From positions 1,922,001 through 1,986,000 of the forward strand of contig NZ_CP066796.1 in assembly GCF_017161565.1 (NCBI RefSeq): a stretch of DNA of 64,000 nt, given 5' to 3'. Positions 38,157 through 48,176 of this stretch are shown one piece after another. Source of the stretch: Erwinia amylovora (GTDB taxonomy: Bacteria; Pseudomonadota; Gammaproteobacteria; Enterobacterales; Enterobacteriaceae). Position numbers and translations under genes: made by a program. The notes beneath the pieces are model-generated. The model was not told the DNA's origin and did no database searches. It saw nothing but the letters and a program-made list of their open reading frames with translations. The stretch's first letter is position 1. Each line of letters begins with the position of its first letter.

Positions 38157-40463
38157 ATGAAATTCAAACAATCTATTAAGCCATACCAGGCCGCTGCGGG
38201 CGGCTGGGGTTCTCTGGAAGCGACTACCCGCTTCGTTTTCGACAGCAAAAAAGTATTAAAGAACATGCGCAACTTGATGCGCATGAATAAAGCAAAAGGA
38301 TTTGATTGCCCCGGCTGTGCATGGGGTGATGACAATAAAAGCACCTTCAGCTTCTGTGAAAACGGCGCGAAAGCGGTGACCTGGGAAGCAACCCGTCGGC
38401 ATATCGGCGCCGACTTTTTTGCGCAGTACAGCGTTTCGGCGCTCTTCCAACAGAGTGATTACTTCCTTGAATATCAGGGCCGCCTCACCGAACCGCTGCG
38501 TTATAATCGCGCCACCGATCGTTATGAGCCGATTAGCTGGGAAAAGGCATTTGAACTTATTGCTTCACATATTAAAGCGATGGACAATCCTGACCAGATG
38601 GAGCTGTATACCTCCGGTCGTGCCAGTAATGAAGCCTCCTGGCTGTATCAGCTGTTCGGCCGCATTAATGGCAGCAATAACTTCCCTGATTGTTCCAATA
38701 TGTGTCATGAAGCCAGCGGTGCCGGGCTGAAACGCAGTATTGGCGTTGGAAAAGGGACTGTCCGCCTTGATGACTTCGACCATGCAAATGCGATTTTCGT
38801 CTTCGGTCAGAACCCCGGAACCAACCATCCGCGCATGCTGCACAGCCTGCGCCACGCCGCCGATAATGGCGCAAAAATAGTCACTTTTAACACCCTGCGC
38901 GAACGTGGACTCGAGCGTTTTGCCGATCCGCAAAAGCCGCTGGAAGTGGTAACTGGCAAGGCGGGCACTATCAGCTCAAACTATTATCAACCGAATCTCG
39001 GCGGCGATATGGCTGCAGTGCGCGGTATGGTGAAAGTTCTCACTGAAAATCATCGTGCGCTTGTCGAAAACGGTGATAAGGGCCTGTTTGATGAAGGCTT
39101 TATCAGTGCAAATACGCAAGGCGTGAAAGCGTACCTTGCCGCAGTTGATGCCACAGGCTGGCCGCAAATAGTCAGGCAGTCCGGCCTCAGTGAACAACAG
39201 ATCCGTGAAGCAGCGGCGATTTACCAGAGCGCGAAGCGGGTTATCTGTACCTGGGCAATGGGTATTACCCAGCATAAGCATTCCGTTGATACCGTGCGCG
39301 AAATTGTTAACCTGCAGCTGCTGTTTGGCCAGTTGGGCAAACGAGGGGCTGGTCTGTGTCCGGTGCGCGGCCACAGTAATGTGCAGGGCAACCGTACTAT
39401 GGGCATTGATGAGAAGCCATCGAAAGCATTTCTTGACAGCCTGGGACAACACTTTGCTTTTGCCCCCCCGCGTGGCATCGGTCATAACACCGTTCAGGCT
39501 CTGGAGGCCATGCTGCGTAATGAGGTCAAAGTACTGATTGCGCTTGGTGGTAATCTTGCCGCTGCGGCGCCTGACAGTCCGCGCACCCAGGAGGCGCTCA
39601 GGCGCTGCGGCCTGACGGTTCAAATCAGTACTAAACTGAATCGCAGCCACCTTTGCCCGGGCAGTGGCGATGCCCTTATTCTGCCAACGCTTGGCCGCAC
39701 TGAACAGGATATTCAGGCCAGCGGACCGCAGTTTATCACCGTGGAAGACTCCTTCAGCATGGTGCACGCCTCTGAGGGCGTGGGTAAACCTATTGCTGAT
39801 ACCCAGCGTTCTGAAACCTGGATTGTGGCGCAAATTGCCCATGCGGTACTGGGCAGCGAAAAAGTTGACTGGCTCGGACTGGCAGATGACTATAATAAAA
39901 TCCGCGATCACATTGCCGCCACCATCCCGGGCTTTAGCGATTTTAATGCCCGCTGCGATATTAAAGGCGGTTTCTATTTGGGCAATGCCGCCGCCGAACT
40001 GCGCTTCAGTACCCCGAATGAAAAGGCACAGTTCAGCTCTGCCGCCCTGCCCGCAACGCTTTTTCCGCAGCTTGACGTCGATGTGCCCTTTACGCTGCAA
40101 ACCCTGCGCTCACATGACCAGTACAACACCACTATTTATGGGCTGGACGACCGCTATCGCGGCGTGTACGGCCAGCGTGAAGTGCTGTTTATGAACCCGG
40201 AGGATTTAGAAGAACTGGGCTACATCGCCGGCGATAATGTCGACATCGAAACCCTGTGGAATGATGGCATCACGCGTAAGGTTAGCGGCTTCAAACTGAT
40301 CCCCTATGCCATCCCACGAGGCAACCTCGCCGCCTATTATCCGGAAACCAACCCCCTTGTACCGCTTTCAAGTTTTGGTGACGTCAGCGGGACGCCGACG
40401 TCAAAATCGATACCGGTTAAAATCACCCTGTCGACGCCAGGTACTGGGTTACGCATTGCCTGA
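38157..40463 (+). CDS. FdhF/YdeP family molybdopterin oxidoreductase
   Basis: A 768-residue cytoplasmic oxidoreductase of the formate-dehydrogenase-like molybdenum family. The N-terminus carries FDCPGCAWGDD rather than a full four-Cys iron-sulfur motif. It is followed by cofactor-binding stretches YTSGRASNEASWLYQLFGR, NMCHEASGAGL, FGQNPGTNHPRML, and GHSNVQGNRTMGI. E. coli YdeP, of similar length, contributes to EvgA-dependent acid resistance; its substrate is unknown. No fdhD or partner subunit is adjacent. Confidence 0.85.
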   Translation: MKFKQSIKPYQAAAGGWGSLEATTRFVFDSKKVLKNMRNLMRMNKAKGFDCPGCAWGDDNKSTFSFCENGAKAVTWEATRRHIGADFFAQYSVSALFQQSDYFLEYQGRLTEPLRYNRATDRYEPISWEKAFELIASHIKAMDNPDQMELYTSGRASNEASWLYQLFGRINGSNNFPDCSNMCHEASGAGLKRSIGVGKGTVRLDDFDHANAIFVFGQNPGTNHPRMLHSLRHAADNGAKIVTFNTLRERGLERFADPQKPLEVVTGKAGTISSNYYQPNLGGDMAAVRGMVKVLTENHRALVENGDKGLFDEGFISANTQGVKAYLAAVDATGWPQIVRQSGLSEQQIREAAAIYQSAKRVICTWAMGITQHKHSVDTVREIVNLQLLFGQLGKRGAGLCPVRGHSNVQGNRTMGIDEKPSKAFLDSLGQHFAFAPPRGIGHNTVQALEAMLRNEVKVLIALGGNLAAAAPDSPRTQEALRRCGLTVQISTKLNRSHLCPGSGDALILPTLGRTEQDIQASGPQFITVEDSFSMVHASEGVGKPIADTQRSETWIVAQIAHAVLGSEKVDWLGLADDYNKIRDHIAATIPGFSDFNARCDIKGGFYLGNAAAELRFSTPNEKAQFSSAALPATLFPQLDVDVPFTLQTLRSHDQYNTTIYGLDDRYRGVYGQREVLFMNPEDLEELGYIAGDNVDIETLWNDGITRKVSGFKLIPYAIPRGNLAAYYPETNPLVPLSSFGDVSGTPTSKSIPVKITLSTPGTGLRIA

Positions 40464-40547
40464 TGATGCAGGGCTTTTTACTTGCCGAAGAGCGGTTAAT
40501 CGCGTAAAACTGTCTGCCGCTCTTAGGCCACGAAAACTGTTGAAATT

Positions 40548-42491
40548 ATGTTCCAGGATAACCCGCTGCTCGCGCAGCTTAAAGAGAAGCTCCACTCCCA
40601 GACGCCGCGCGTTGAGGGTGTGGTAAAAGGCACTGAAAAAGGTTTCGGCTTCCTGGAAGTCGATGCACAGAAAAGTTACTTTATTCCCCCGCCGTTCATG
40701 AAAAAAGTCATGCACGGTGACCGCGTCAGTGCGGTTATTCAAAGCGATAAGGATCGCGAAGTTGCCGATCCGGAAACGCTGATTGAACCGTTTCTGACGC
40801 GCTTTGTCGGTCGTATTCAGAAGAAAGACGACAGGCTGTCGATCATTCCCGACCACCCCCTGCTAAAAGAGGCTATTCAGTGCCGCCCTGAGCGTAATGT
40901 GCAGCATGACTTCCAGGCTGGCGACTGGGCAGTGGCTGAAATGCGCCGTCACCCACTGAAGGGTGACCGTACTTTCTATGCCGAACTGACCGAATTTATC
41001 ACCACAGCGGAAGACCATCTGGCTCCGTGGTGGGTCACTCTTTCGCGCCATAATCTTGAGCGTGAAGCGCCGGATATCGCTACGCCGCAAGAGATGCTGG
41101 ATGAACAGCTTGAGCGTGAAGATCTTACCGTTCTGCCATTTGTCACTATCGACAGCGCCAGCACCGAAGATATGGACGACGCGCTGTATGTGGAAGACGT
41201 GGGTAACGGTGTGTTTAAGCTGATCGTCGCTATCGCAGATCCCACAGCCTATGTAGCGGTGAACAGCAAGCTGGATGCGGTCGCGGCTGAACGCTCTTTC
41301 ACTAACTACCTGCCCGGCTTCAATATTCCCATGCTGCCTCGCCAGCTGTCAGATGATATCTGTTCGCTGCGCCCACATGAGCGCCGTCCGGTGCTGGCGT
41401 GCCGCGTCACTATCGCCGCAGATGGTTCACCCGCAGACGACGTGCAGTTCTTTGCCGCGTGGATCGAATCTCACGCTAAACTGGCGTATGACAATGTTTC
41501 TGACTGGTTAGAAACCGGGGAAGCATGCGCATGGCAGCCGGAAAGTGAGGCAATTGCCAACCAGATCCGCCTGCTAAACCGTCTCTGCATGGCGCGCAGC
41601 GAGTGGCGTCACGCGCATGCCCTGGTATTCAAAGACCGCCCAGACTTCCGCTTCCAGCTGGGTGATAAAGGCGAAGTGCTGGACATTATTGCCGAACACC
41701 GTCGCATTGCTAATCGCATTGTTGAAGAATCGATGATCCTGGCTAACATCTGCGCTGCCAATGTGCTGCGTGACAAGCTGGGCTTTGGTATCTATAACGT
41801 CCACCACGGCTTTGATGAAGTCAATGCCGGGCAGGCCGCGGCGGTACTGGCAAATCATGGCATAACCGCTGACCCGCTGGCGATTGCAACCCTGGATGGT
41901 TTCCGCAATTTGCGCCGCGAACTGGATGCCCTGCCGACTCAGTTTCTTGACAGCCGTATTCGCCGCTTCCAGTCATTTGCCGAAGTCAGCACCACGCCTG
42001 GCCCGCACTTTGGTTTAGGCCTTGAGGCATATGCAACCTGGACCTCCCCGATCCGTAAGTATGGCGATATGGTTAATCACCGCCTGCTGAAAGCTATCAT
42101 CAAAGGGGAAGAGAGCGCACGTCCTGCCGACGAACTCACGTTGAAGATGGCGGAACGCCGTCGTCAGAACCGTATGGCTGAACGCGATGTGGGTGACTGG
42201 CTTTACTCGCGTTTCCTGCAGAAAGCGGTTGGCAGCGATCGGCGTTTTAGTGCAGAAGTGATTGATGTCTCCCGTGGCGGCATGCGTGTACGCCTGCAGG
42301 AAAACGGTGCGGTTGCATTTATCCCTGCCCCGTTTATCCATGCCGTACGTGATGAACTGGTGTGCAGTAACGAAAATGGCAGTGTTCAAATTAAAGGCGA
42401 AGTGGTTTACCGCGTCACCGATCTGATTGAGGTAACCATCGCTGAAGTGCGCATGGAAACCCGCAGTATTGTCGCCCGCCCACTGGCCTGA
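40548..42491 (+). CDS. rnb: Exoribonuclease II
   Basis: A 3'-5' processive exonuclease that degrades single-stranded RNA. Its 647 residues (E. coli 644) comprise N-terminal cold-shock domains ([16 protein letters not shown]) and the RNB catalytic centre with clustered Asp in [14 protein letters not shown]. They end in a C-terminal S1 domain ([20 protein letters not shown]). The start [15 protein letters not shown] matches the family. Confidence 0.97.
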   Translation: MFQDNPLLAQLKEKLHSQTPRVEGVVKGTEKGFGFLEVDAQKSYFIPPPFMKKVMHGDRVSAVIQSDKDREVADPETLIEPFLTRFVGRIQKKDDRLSIIPDHPLLKEAIQCRPERNVQHDFQAGDWAVAEMRRHPLKGDRTFYAELTEFITTAEDHLAPWWVTLSRHNLEREAPDIATPQEMLDEQLEREDLTVLPFVTIDSASTEDMDDALYVEDVGNGVFKLIVAIADPTAYVAVNSKLDAVAAERSFTNYLPGFNIPMLPRQLSDDICSLRPHERRPVLACRVTIAADGSPADDVQFFAAWIESHAKLAYDNVSDWLETGEACAWQPESEAIANQIRLLNRLCMARSEWRHAHALVFKDRPDFRFQLGDKGEVLDIIAEHRRIANRIVEESMILANICAANVLRDKLGFGIYNVHHGFDEVNAGQAAAVLANHGITADPLAIATLDGFRNLRRELDALPTQFLDSRIRRFQSFAEVSTTPGPHFGLGLEAYATWTSPIRKYGDMVNHRLLKAIIKGEESARPADELTLKMAERRRQNRMAERDVGDWLYSRFLQKAVGSDRRFSAEVIDVSRGGMRVRLQENGAVAFIPAPFIHAVRDELVCSNENGSVQIKGEVVYRVTDLIEVTIAEVRMETRSIVARPLA

Positions 42492-42497
42492 TACCTC

Positions 42498-42525
42498 AAG
42501 CGGGATGGTTTTAGCTATCCCGCTT
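42498..42525. terminator. Hairpin between convergent rnb and epimerase genes
   Basis: AAGCGGGAT and ATCCCGCTT form a 9-bp perfect stem. There is no long T run on either side, so termination efficiency is uncertain. Its position just after the rnb stop supports a role. Confidence 0.45.
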
Positions 42526-42578
42526 ATTGGTATGACCAGCTCCCTTTCATGTCTTTGACATCCGCCTGTTCAGGGCGA

Positions 42579-43277
42579 TTAATCCTGACCATACCAGGCA
42601 TTTTTGCCATGTTTACGCTGATAATGTTGATGCAATAAAGCCTGATCGATGGCCGGCAGATCGGGAGTTAATTGCTGGCTAAAAATTCCCATATAGGCCA
42701 CTTCTTCCAGAACCACCGCACTGTGTACTGCTTCGTGCGCACTAAGCCCCCAGGCAAATGGCCCGTGGGAATTAACCAGAACTGCCGGGACCTTCAGCGG
42801 GTTGATACCTCGCTGTTTTAGCGTTTCAATAATGACCTGGCCGGTATGCCATTCATAATCAGCGATAATCTCCTCATTACGCATCTGACGCGTACAGGGA
42901 ATGTGACCGAAGAAATCATCGGCGTGCGTGGTGCCCCAGGCCGGCAGATCTTTGCCAGCCTGAGCCCAGATAGTGGCATGCCGCGAATGAGTATGCACAA
43001 TGCCGCCAATTTCAGGCCATGCAAGGTAGAGCGCACGATGAGTCGCCGTATCTGATGAAGGCCGTTTGCTTCCTTCAATCACCTCACCGCTCACCAGCTC
43101 GACTACCACCATATCGTCGCGCTGCATCACCTCATAACTCACACCGGAAGGTTTAATCACCATTAACCCTTGCTGGCGATCTATCGCACTGACATTGCCC
43201 CAGGTGAAGGTGACAAGACCGTGGCGTGGCAGCGCCAGATTCGCTTCCAGTACCTGCTGTTTCAATTGTTTCAGCAT
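42579..43277 (-). CDS. araD: L-ribulose-5-phosphate 4-epimerase (AraD/SgbE type)
   Basis: A zinc-dependent class II aldolase-family enzyme interconverting L-ribulose 5-phosphate and D-xylulose 5-phosphate. From ATG 43277, preceded by AAGGAG, it has 232 residues. Metal ligands are in [12 protein letters not shown] and NSHGPFAWG. Catalytic Asp is in TTHADDFFG and Tyr in the C-terminal AWYGQ. Sequence details such as [10 protein letters not shown] are closer to the SgbE branch, so the exact paralog is uncertain. No arabinose or ascorbate catabolic genes adjoin, so it is an orphan. Confidence 0.85.
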   Translation of the reverse strand: MLKQLKQQVLEANLALPRHGLVTFTWGNVSAIDRQQGLMVIKPSGVSYEVMQRDDMVVVELVSGEVIEGSKRPSSDTATHRALYLAWPEIGGIVHTHSRHATIWAQAGKDLPAWGTTHADDFFGHIPCTRQMRNEEIIADYEWHTGQVIIETLKQRGINPLKVPAVLVNSHGPFAWGLSAHEAVHSAVVLEEVAYMGIFSQQLTPDLPAIDQALLHQHYQRKHGKNAWYGQD

Positions 43278-43664
43278 GATGCGATCTCCTTGATGACATC
43301 TGCCTATTGTCGACGCCACAAGCGCATTCGGCTATGGAGAGATTGGCTGGATCCCGGGGAATATACGACTGATAGCCGCCGTGCGCCCAATAACCTTGAA
43401 CGGTGAAGTTGAGGGCCATACTTTAAGAGCGCGCCTGGCTGGGTATGCAGCATGCTTGCGATGCGGTTTAAATCAGTCAATTCTCCACAGTAAGCCTGAT
43501 GTTAGCATCCGCGGCTGCTGAACGAAAAAATTGCATACGAGATTATTCTGCTGGGTTTATCTGTTTAGTGACATAAATCACCAAATAACACTCATTGATG
43601 GCGATCAAACAAATCACATCTTCTATACTAATAATTATCTCTGCTGTCGGTTAAGGAGGGTTTT
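43278..43664. other. Divergent regulatory region between the epimerase and osmB
   Basis: No gene is seen in these 387 bases. The osmB-proximal 130 bases are AT-rich and contain the FNR-type palindrome listed separately plus TATACT at 43624-43629 as a candidate -10. The epimerase side shows only its ribosome site. Confidence 0.4.
43595..43608 (+). promoter_or_regulatory. FNR-type palindrome upstream of osmB
   Basis: TTGATGGCGATCAA is an exact match to TTGAT-N4-ATCAA. It lies 57 bases before the osmB start codon and 15 bases upstream of a TATACT element, a position suited to activation from a slightly downstream start. An FNR-dependent role for osmB is an inference from the match. Confidence 0.5.
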
Positions 43665-43880
43665 ATGTCAGTCATTGCTAAACGTATCAGCGTCGCCATG
43701 CTGGTTGCTACCTTAGTTGTCTCACTCAGCGCGTGCTCAAACTGGTCCAAACGCGACCGTAACACGGCGATTGGAGCGGGTGCAGGTGCCGTTGCCGGCT
43801 CGATCTTATCAAACGGTAGCGGTTGGGGAACGGTTGGCGGCGCAGCCGTTGGTGGCCTTATCGGGCATCAGGTCCACTGA
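43665..43880 (+). CDS. osmB: Osmotically inducible lipoprotein OsmB
   Basis: A 71-residue outer-membrane lipoprotein with signal VAMLVATLVVSLSAC (Cys at 25). The glycine-zipper mature region is AIGAGAGAVAGSIL, then GWGTVGGAAVGGLIGHQV. AAGGAGGG lies upstream of the ATG. In E. coli it is induced by osmotic stress and stationary phase. Confidence 0.95.
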   Translation: MSVIAKRISVAMLVATLVVSLSACSNWSKRDRNTAIGAGAGAVAGSILSNGSGWGTVGGAAVGGLIGHQVH

Positions 43881-43933
43881 CTGTCCTGAGACGGATTAGG
43901 GATCCAAATGAAACAGCGCGGAGAAAAACCATC

Positions 43934-43966
43934 AAGCCTGTGGCATCTGACCGATGCCCCGGGCTT
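43934..43966. terminator. Hairpin between osmB and the secreted mini-protein gene
   Basis: An interrupted inverted repeat: AAGCC and GGCATC pair with GATGCC and GGCTT. On the minus strand GATGGTTTTT follows, so it best suits termination of the mini-protein transcript. It may also serve osmB. Confidence 0.5.
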
Positions 43967-43976
43967 GTTATGTATT

Positions 43977-44105
43977 TCAGGGGTGAACGCCAACATCACC
44001 GACGTCAATGCAGACATTCTCCCAACAAATGATTTCAGCATTTGCCGTAACACAGATCATTGCGGAAAAAACCAGGGTCGCCATCAGTAACAGCATCTTT
44101 TTCAT
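43977..44105 (-). CDS. 42-residue secreted mini-protein
   Basis: AAGGA lies 8 bases before the ATG. The product has a clean signal peptide (MKKMLLLMATLVFSAMICVT then ANA) with an AxA-type cleavage site. The predicted mature part is only about 19 residues, EIICWENVCIDVGDVGVHP, with two Cys four positions apart that could form a disulfide. A hairpin with T run follows. The family is not recognised. The complete set of ribosome site, signal peptide and terminator makes it a credible gene. Confidence 0.65.
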   Translation of the reverse strand: MKKMLLLMATLVFSAMICVTANAEIICWENVCIDVGDVGVHP

Positions 44106-44463
44106 AACTGACATCCTTGAAGTTTTAATTTGAATTTATATGCAGTTGCGATGTGATTCTATACAGTTACCCGGTGTGATTAAATAAATATGTTTCAAAA
44201 CTGTTAGAAGCGCTGTTGAACAATATGAACTATGGCCACCAGATCGCCAGAACACTTTTCCCCTGGCAAGGCATTATCTTTGACGCAGTACACAGCTTGA
44301 CAGACGTCGATGCGCTGTCAGGTGAAGACCGGAAAGGTATCAGGTTATGCAATCTGTTGTTTATGTGCCAGATCTGGCAGCTAAGGATGGGCAAATATTC
44401 GGCATTCGGTGACCATTTTAGCGATCACCTTAAATTAACTTCATCTGTCGAGCAGGAGCGGAT
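44106..44463. other. Intergenic region with no supported gene
   Basis: AT-rich DNA near 44110-44210 probably holds the promoter of the leftward mini-protein gene. An 83-codon plus-strand frame (44216-44467) has no ribosome site and no recognisable family, and it runs into the end of yciH. E. coli has yciT in this area; no trace is seen. Confidence 0.4.
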
Positions 44464-44790
44464 TTAACCCCCAGCCAGTTTGACCTTGTAGTTTTTCGCT
44501 TCAAGCAGCGTTTTCAGCAGGTCGCGTTTATCGCCCTGGATTTCAATCACTCCGTCTTTCACAGCCCCGCCGCAGCCGCACTTCTTCTTCAGTTCAGCCG
44601 CCAGTTTGCTTAGCTCTGCATCACTGAGATCAATGCCAGTTATCAGGCAAACGCCTTTCCCCTTACGGCCACTGGTTTGGCGCTGAATGCGCGCAATTCC
44701 GTCACCTTTGGGACGTTGGACGGTAGCTTCAGGTTGATCGATACGCCCGGTTTCGGTGGAATAGACCAGCCGGCTGTTATTTTCAGCCAT
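44464..44790 (-). CDS. yciH: SUI1/eIF1-like protein YciH
   Basis: A 108-residue homologue of eukaryotic translation factor eIF1 (SUI1 fold). Its motif GRKGKGVCLITGIDL and KKKCGCGGAVKDGVIEIQGD are diagnostic. It can discriminate initiation complexes in vitro. The ATG overlaps the pyrF stop (TAATG), conserved with E. coli. Confidence 0.95.
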   Translation of the reverse strand: MAENNSRLVYSTETGRIDQPEATVQRPKGDGIARIQRQTSGRKGKGVCLITGIDLSDAELSKLAAELKKKCGCGGAVKDGVIEIQGDKRDLLKTLLEAKNYKVKLAGG

Positions 44791-45506
44791 TACACCCCCT
44801 GCAATGAACTAAGGATGGTGCGCAGCGCCGCAGCCGGGTCGGCAGATTGCGTAATCGGACGCCCAATCACCATATAATCTACTCCGGCCTGCTGCGCCTG
44901 CTGTGGCGTCATAATACGGCGTTGATCGCCAACGTCACTGCCCTGCGGTCGAATACCCGGCGTTACCAGCCGGAAGTCCGGCCCTAATGCCTGTTTGAAA
45001 CGACTGGCTTCATGTGCGGAGCACACCACGCCGTCCAGATCGCACTGCTGCGTCAGGCGTGCCAGACGCTCCGCCTGTTCTGCCGGTGAAAGCGCTATGC
45101 CGAGACCGGCCAGGTCGCTGGCGTCCATACTGGTCAACACCGTTACGGCTATCAGTAGCGGGGCATCCTTTGCAAAAGGCAGCAGAGCTTCACGGGCAGC
45201 GTTCATCATGCGCGCCCCACCGCTGGCATGAACGTTGACCATCCACACGCCCAGATTGGCAGCGGCGGCAACCGCACGAGCGGTAGTATTTGGGATATCG
45301 TGAAACTTCAAATCGAGAAATATCTCAAAGCCACGCTGCTGTAAGTCACGCACCAACTGAGGCCCGTACAGGGTAAACATCTCTTTGCCGACTTTAAGGC
45401 GGCAACTGCCCGGTTCAATCTGGTCTACAAAGGCCAGAGCGCGATTACGGTCGGCATAATCCAGCGCAACGACTATCGGCGAACCGATAACCTGAGGTGA
45501 ATACAT
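44790..45506 (-). CDS. pyrF: Orotidine 5'-phosphate decarboxylase
   Basis: The last step of UMP synthesis, decarboxylating OMP. From ATG 45506 it is 238 residues. The catalytic Asp/Lys array is in [12 protein letters not shown], and the phosphate-binding end is [11 protein letters not shown] and [10 protein letters not shown]. Extension upstream of 45506 is open but lacks homology. GAGGG precedes the start. Coupled to yciH. Confidence 0.97.
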   Translation of the reverse strand: MYSPQVIGSPIVVALDYADRNRALAFVDQIEPGSCRLKVGKEMFTLYGPQLVRDLQQRGFEIFLDLKFHDIPNTTARAVAAAANLGVWMVNVHASGGARMMNAAREALLPFAKDAPLLIAVTVLTSMDASDLAGLGIALSPAEQAERLARLTQQCDLDGVVCSAHEASRFKQALGPDFRLVTPGIRPQGSDVGDQRRIMTPQQAQQAGVDYMVIGRPITQSADPAAALRTILSSLQGV

Positions 45507-45751
45507 GAAAAACCCTCTTAAAATGAAGCACCACAAGGCGCGAAGGATAAACGGCAAGCATTCTACCTGCGCCACTGCGAAATTCACAGTGAGTCGATGA
45601 GAATAATCCCTGCCGGCCTGTGAAATTACCTGGTTTACCTGCCATTGACCTGAATGACTAAGAAAACACCAGCGCTGCTGGAAAATAAGAAAAGCAGGAC
45701 TTTAGTATGTTGTAACTAAAGTACAGCGACAAGCTGCAATCTTATGCAGCG

Positions 45752-46921
45752 TTACTGTCCATCAAGACCGCGAATAGGTTTCACTGAAGACCATGCCCGG
45801 CACGATGGGCAATGCCAGTAGAGTGCATGTGCGGTAAAGCCGCATTTGTGACAGCGATAGCGTGGCTTGGTGCGTATCTGCTCTCCGACCATATCACGCA
45901 GAACCATCAGGCTGTCTTTTGCACGGCCGTCTTCCGCTTCCTGCAAGTTAAAGTCTATCAGCCGATGGAAAACCCGCATCGTGGGGTGACGCTGAAGTTG
46001 ACGCGTGATGTAGGTTTGTGCCGCTTCTGCTCCATCCTGTTGGTCGAGAATGCCGGCAAGGTAAAGCTCGGCCGCCGCTCCGGTGTTCTCTTCCACACAA
46101 CGTTCAAGGTAGCTGAGCCATGCAGGTGCCTGTTCCAGATGCCGGTAACAGCTTTCCAGCATGTCAAGCGTTTCGCTGACCAGCTCCTTATCCTGCTCTA
46201 TCACCCGCTGTAAGTGCTGCACTGCTTTAGCGTATTCAGCCTGAGCCATGTGAATACGGCCCATCATAATCGAGACCCTTGCACTGTTTCGGTCCGCCGC
46301 TTCACCCTTTTTCAGCAGGCTCATCGCTCGTTCCAAATCGTCGCTGCTCATCGCCTGCAACGCCAGCTCACAGTAAAAGTGTGCGATTTCCATTTTGAGC
46401 CGACTTTTACCAAGTTTGACCAGCCGCTCCGCCGCGTCTATTGCATTCAGCCAGTCGCTGGTCGCCTGGTGAATAATCAGCAGCTGTTGCAAAGCGCCAA
46501 CGCGAAAGTCAGTCTCGTCAACCAGCTGGCCAAACATTTGCTCCGCACGGTCATAAAAACCGGCCGCCATATAGTCGCGACCAAGTTGCTGAATCGCCAG
46601 CAGGCGTTGATCGTAAGTAAGGGAGTCACTCTCCATCAGCGCCTGATGGATGCGGATGGCGCGATCGACTTCGCCACGAGAACGGAACAGATTGCCAAGC
46701 GTCAGGTGGGCTTCCACTGTGCCACTGTCCTCTTTCAGCATATCCAGGAACAGATCGACAGCCTTATCCTGCTGATTGGAAAGCAAAAAGTTCACGCCCG
46801 TGACATAGTCGCGCGACAGACGGCTCGCTTCGTGTTGCTTGTCCTGTTGTGCACTTCTGCGCCCCATGTACCAGCCGTAGGCTGCAGCGACGGGTAGTAA
46901 CAGAAACAGCAGTTCCAACAT
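45752..46921 (-). CDS. lapB: LapB (YciM), regulator of lipopolysaccharide synthesis
   Basis: A membrane-anchored protein that presents LpxC to the FtsH protease and coordinates LPS assembly. Its 389 residues comprise an N-terminal span (LELLFLLLPVAAAYGWYMG), then about nine TPR repeats (for example VDLFLDMLKEDSGTVEAHLT). A C-terminal rubredoxin-like metal site is CHKCGF and CPSCRAW. It lies 6 bases after lapA. Confidence 0.97.
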   Translation of the reverse strand: MLELLFLLLPVAAAYGWYMGRRSAQQDKQHEASRLSRDYVTGVNFLLSNQQDKAVDLFLDMLKEDSGTVEAHLTLGNLFRSRGEVDRAIRIHQALMESDSLTYDQRLLAIQQLGRDYMAAGFYDRAEQMFGQLVDETDFRVGALQQLLIIHQATSDWLNAIDAAERLVKLGKSRLKMEIAHFYCELALQAMSSDDLERAMSLLKKGEAADRNSARVSIMMGRIHMAQAEYAKAVQHLQRVIEQDKELVSETLDMLESCYRHLEQAPAWLSYLERCVEENTGAAAELYLAGILDQQDGAEAAQTYITRQLQRHPTMRVFHRLIDFNLQEAEDGRAKDSLMVLRDMVGEQIRTKPRYRCHKCGFTAHALYWHCPSCRAWSSVKPIRGLDGQ

Positions 46922-46927
46922 AAATTA

Positions 46928-47236
46928 TTATTCCTTAGTGACTGCATGCTGTGACGTTGTCACAGTGTCGTCCGTCTGTCCCAGCTGGTGCTGTAAGCGC
47001 TTTAATTTACGTTGCGCGTGGGCCAGGGAGACGCGTACACGCAGCCAGAACAATCCACAGATAGCCCAGCCCAGCAAAAAGCCAACGGCAAATATTGATG
47101 CCAGTAACGTTGAGATGCTGAATTCTCCCTGCGCCAGCAGATAGTTAAATGTAACGACCTGATCGTTATGAGCGCCGAGGGTGACGGAAATGACGAAAAT
47201 CACCAAAACCACTAAAAAAATAAGCAAATATTTCAC
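46928..47236 (-). CDS. lapA: LapA (YciS) inner-membrane protein
   Basis: A 102-residue protein with two hydrophobic spans (LLIFLVVLVIFVISVTLGA and LLASIFAVGFLLGWAICGLF) followed by a coiled-coil tail (AHAQRKLKRLQHQLGQTDD). Partner of LapB in envelope LPS control. First gene of the lapAB pair. Confidence 0.95.
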   Translation of the reverse strand: MKYLLIFLVVLVIFVISVTLGAHNDQVVTFNYLLAQGEFSISTLLASIFAVGFLLGWAICGLFWLRVRVSLAHAQRKLKRLQHQLGQTDDTVTTSQHAVTKE

Positions 47237-47411
47237 TGTTCATCCCTTAAGCTGGAGTTAACCAGATGAATTATGCCAAAAAAACCGGCCAGATGCTTGC
47301 CCCGATGTCTGTCAGTTGCGAGTCAGTTTCTCATTCCCGCTCAGTACAACGCCAGTAACAGCTTAGCAGCACGGCAAACATTTAATATGGGGCCGTAAAA
47401 CGGCTTTGCAA

Positions 47412-48176
47412 TCAGTTGTCCCTATTCTCGTGCTGTTTGACCTTGCTTTCATCCGGCTGCGGGGACAGCGGGCCACACAGACGTTGCGCCAGGATGGCTG
47501 CCAGCGTCACCAATACCCCGCTCAACAGCGTGGAAACGAACAGGTCGCGTGGCCAGTGCATTCCCAGCAGCAGTCGGCTTGCCATAACCGCTGTGGCCCA
47601 GCCCATCATTATTATTACGCTGGTGTAGTGACGGCGCGGCCAAAGCAAAGCCACACCCAGTAACGCCCAGGTAGCAGCAAACATGGTGTGACCTGAAGGG
47701 AAGGCAAATCCGGTTTCAAAAGCCCAGTGCTGCTTTAACCAAACCGGGATCTGGCTATCGTTCACTACTGCCGCGCGCACCATTTCACTGCGTTCGGCCC
47801 GTTTATGGGCATAAAATTGTTGCCGATCGATTGCATGTCTGTCTGCAAGCCATACTGCATACGGCCGCGGTTCCTGTACATGTTCCTTAATCGTACTTTT
47901 AACGTATTGCCCGCTTAACAGGGTCAGGCTGACGATCGCCAGCAGAACTAATGCAGGCTTAAGGCACAAGCGCAAACACCAGAGAAACCAGCCACAGAGT
48001 ATTGCGCTGGTCAATACTCCCCAGGGTCTGGTGACGGTTTCGGTAATCCAGAACATGATTTGATGTCCCCACCCCATTTCCCCTGGCTGCCATCGCCAGC
48101 CAGACAGCATCACGGCGAGCGGCATCAGCAGTAATAAGCCCGTAGCCAACGTGGTACGTTTGAAGATTTCGGTCAT
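47412..48176 (-). CDS. pgpB: Phosphatidylglycerophosphatase B
   Basis: An inner-membrane PAP2-family lipid phosphatase acting on phosphatidylglycerophosphate and undecaprenyl diphosphate. Its 254 residues have several membrane spans. The three PAP2 motifs are visible: KEHVQEPRP, PSGHT, and SRLLLGMHWPRD. Divergent from ribA as in E. coli. Confidence 0.95.
   Translation of the reverse strand: MTEIFKRTTLATGLLLLMPLAVMLSGWRWQPGEMGWGHQIMFWITETVTRPWGVLTSAILCGWFLWCLRLCLKPALVLLAIVSLTLLSGQYVKSTIKEHVQEPRPYAVWLADRHAIDRQQFYAHKRAERSEMVRAAVVNDSQIPVWLKQHWAFETGFAFPSGHTMFAATWALLGVALLWPRRHYTSVIIMMGWATAVMASRLLLGMHWPRDLFVSTLLSGVLVTLAAILAQRLCGPLSPQPDESKVKQHENRDN

Noticed and set aside
38976..40100. A 374-codon minus-strand frame
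   Set aside because: It lies wholly inside the YdeP-like oxidoreductase on the opposite strand, and its product has no recognisable features.
44216..44467. An 83-codon plus-strand frame upstream of yciH
   Set aside because: There is no ribosome site and no recognisable family, and it is convergent into yciH. It was kept only as a note.
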